Assembly: GCF_016919385.1 (NCBI RefSeq)
Contig: NZ_CP070351.1
Coordinates: 2,728,001 to 2,792,000 of the forward strand
Reading direction: 5' to 3'
Length of the DNA: 64,000 bases
Origin: Gordonia sp. PDNC005
GTDB taxonomy: Bacteria > Actinomycetota > Actinomycetes > Mycobacteriales > Mycobacteriaceae
The notes beneath the pieces were generated by a model. The model saw only the letters and a list, made by a program, of their open reading frames with translations. It had not been told where the DNA came from and made no database searches. Made by a program: the position numbers and the translations under genes. Positions 62,564 through 64,000 of the stretch are shown piece by piece. Every line of letters begins with the position of its first letter. Position 1 is the first letter of the stretch.

Positions 62564-63624
62564 CAGGCCGGTCCACCCTGGCGGACGTACAGCAGGCGGT
62601 CGCCCGCTTCGATCTCCTCCACCTCGGGCTCACCGACCCGGTACAGCTTGCCTTCCCGCACCACGCCGAGCACCAGGTCCTTCGTGTGCGCAGGCGAGCC
62701 TCCGGTCTCCGACGGCTCCACTTCACGCTCGGCGATCGCGTATCCCTCCTCCGGGCTGAGGAGGTCTTCGACCACTTCCACGACCGACGGGGTGATCGTC
62801 GCGATGCCCAGGAGCCGGCCCGCGGTCTCCGACGACACGACGACGGAATTCGCGCCGGACTGCCGCATCAGGTGTGTGTTCTCCGCTTCGCGAATGGACG
62901 CGACGATCTTGGCGCGAGGATTGATCTCACGCGCGGTGAGCGTCGCGAGGACGGCGGTGTCGTCACGGTTGGCGGCGATGACGATCGCCGACGCGTACTG
63001 GACTCCGGCGAGGCGTAGGACGTCGGACTTCGTGGCGTCACCGCGGACGGTGACCAGACCGTGCGCGCCGGCGGCTTCGAGGGCGGCGGGATCGTTGTCG
63101 ACGACCACGATGTCGGCGGGCTTGCCGCCGTCGGCGATGACCGCGTCGACGGCCGTACGGCCCTTGGTGCCGTAGCCGACGACGATGGTGTGGTTACGCA
63201 CGCGGTTTCTCCAGTTCTGGATCTTGATGGCCTGCCGCGACCGCTCGGTCAGCACCTCGAGGGTGGTACCGATCAGGACGATCAGGAAGAGCACGCGCAG
63301 CGGCGTGATGAAGACGACGTTGATCAGTCGTGCCGACTCGGTGACCGGCGTGACGTCGCCGTATCCCGTGGTCGACAGGGTGACGGCCGAATAGTAGAGG
63401 GCGTCGAGATAACTGAGCGGCGACTCCTTGACGTCGCGGTAGCCGTCTCGGTCCAGGTAGACGACGATCGAGCAGACGAACAGCGCGATCAGCGCCCAGA
63501 GGACTCGCCGCCCGATCGCACGCGCCGGGCTCTTCTCGATCTCGGGGATCCGGACGACGCCGACGAGCGCGTAGTCGGGCTCGTCCACGAGGCCGCCTTT
63601 CCGGCGGCGCAGTCGTTTACGCAC
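62563..63624 (-). CDS. potassium channel family protein with TrkA-N (RCK) domain
   Basis: 353 residues. Two transmembrane helices (about 39-57 and 95-120) flank a pore loop with selectivity filter T-T-G-Y-G-D. An RCK domain follows (V-V-G-Y-G-T-K-G-R nucleotide loop near residue 150) and then a C-terminal TrkA-C-like part. It is a ligand-gated K+ channel of the MthK/Kch type. Orthologous by position to Rv3200c as I recall. Confidence 0.92.
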   Translation of the reverse strand: MRKRLRRRKGGLVDEPDYALVGVVRIPEIEKSPARAIGRRVLWALIALFVCSIVVYLDRDGYRDVKESPLSYLDALYYSAVTLSTTGYGDVTPVTESARLINVVFITPLRVLFLIVLIGTTLEVLTERSRQAIKIQNWRNRVRNHTIVVGYGTKGRTAVDAVIADGGKPADIVVVDNDPAALEAAGAHGLVTVRGDATKSDVLRLAGVQYASAIVIAANRDDTAVLATLTAREINPRAKIVASIREAENTHLMRQSGANSVVVSSETAGRLLGIATITPSVVEVVEDLLSPEEGYAIAEREVEPSETGGSPAHTKDLVLGVVREGKLYRVGEPEVEEIEAGDRLLYVRQGGPA

Positions 63625-63637
63625 AGGCGTCAGGCTA

Positions 63638-64000
63638 CTACTGACTGGTCCCCGGCGTGCGCAGCATGTCCGCGAGTCCCTCGGCGTCCGGGAGGTCGTC
63701 CGGTTCGAGAGTCACATCGTGACGCACGTAGTGGAACGCCGCGCGTACGCGGTCGATCTCCACATCCATGAGCTGCGCCCACGCGACTCGATAGGCGGCG
63801 AGCTGAACGAACAGCGATCCACGTTTGGCGGGTTCGGGGACCGACCCGGTCTTCCAGTCGACCACCAGCCAGTCGTCACCCTCGCGGAACACCGCGTCCA
63901 TCCGCCCGCGGACGACAGTCTCACCGATGACGGTCTCGAAGCCCACCTCGACCTCGACTGGGGTGCGGTCGGCCCACGAGGACGCGAGGAAGGCGGCGCG
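63638..64000 (-). CDS. adnB: C-terminal end of AdnB-type helicase-nuclease (incomplete)
   Basis: The last 120 codons of a gene that continues beyond the window. R-G-R-M-D-A-V-F, followed by W-L-V-V-D-W-K-T-G, is the PD-(D/E)XK nuclease site (Asp, Asp, Lys) of RecB-family C-terminal domains. Then come Q-L-A-A-Y-R-V-A-W and V-R-A-A-F-H-Y-V-R. By position next to the K+ channel it matches AdnB (Rv3201c) of the mycobacterial AdnAB double-strand-break resection motor. The helicase domains lie outside. Confidence 0.82.
   Translation of the reverse strand, partial: RAAFLASSWADRTPVEVEVGFETVIGETVVRGRMDAVFREGDDWLVVDWKTGSVPEPAKRGSLFVQLAAYRVAWAQLMDVEIDRVRAAFHYVRHDVTLEPDDLPDAEGLADMLRTPGTSQ

Overview
The window is high-GC actinobacterial DNA, most likely from a mycolic-acid bacterium (order Mycobacteriales, with Gordonia or a close relative the best guess). 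Pointers are a WhiB7 with AT-hook, mycoredoxin, UvrD2 and an AdnB-type helicase end, an orphan Mce protein, a 13E12-type HNH protein, FadE23/FadE24-like acyl-CoA dehydrogenases, a tmRNA tag of mycobacterial type, and many starts with a TANNNT box 6-8 nt upstream (leaderless transcripts). Genus assignment is inference.

Layout. 1-5.3 kb: TetR/SDR pair, membrane-anchored unknown, PHP phosphoesterase, flavin reductase, shortened GIY-YIG protein. 5.4-12.6 kb: tRNA-Ala(GGC), 13E12 HNH protein, DsbA-like oxidoreductase, phosphoglucomutase, and a hydrolase/ABC exporter/DUF488 operon. 12.6-18.6 kb: TetR facing an acyl-CoA synthetase, then PhoX and a hydrolase flanked by two tiny homologous 28-codon genes. 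18.8-20.8 kb: a probable islet at the 3' end of ssrA, holding a HEPN protein resembling ApeA anti-phage proteins and a broken tyrosine integrase. 20.8-27.7 kb: ssrA, smpB, ftsX, ftsE, MscS-type channel, prfB (ribosome rescue, division, termination). 27.7-32.9 kb: HisN-like phosphatase, MBL-fold protein, fadE24-fadE23 behind a tandem operator. 33-46 kb: Lrp/AzlCD, two secretory-type lipases around a TetR gene, PrpE-like synthetase, extradiol dioxygenase/MarR, SnoaL/TetR, HxlR/MFS/thioesterase. 45.7-47.9 kb: two complete initiator tRNA units in tandem, an orphan Mce gene, a small membrane protein. 47.9-64 kb: a block whose order I recall as that of M. tuberculosis Rv3193c-Rv3201c: UPF0182, (PPA1309 and YhgE/Pip), Lon-like PDZ protease, DUF2342 metalloprotease-like, TOMM/cyclodehydratase-like protein, ABC1 kinase, whiB7, uvrD2, mrx1, nudC, K+ channel, adnB (cut by the window end).

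Most noteworthy: (1) twin 28-residue ORFs sharing MFDQ-x-LW and FSGV, in the same hairpin-SD-ORF-hairpin layout; (2) the HEPN/integrase islet at ssrA; (3) a complete whiB7 attenuator, with AT-rich-tagged promoter, alanine-rich uORF and intrinsic terminator; (4) many clean operator palindromes beside the regulators likely to bind them; (5) a 26-bp perfect inverted repeat between the ABC1 kinase gene and whiB7.
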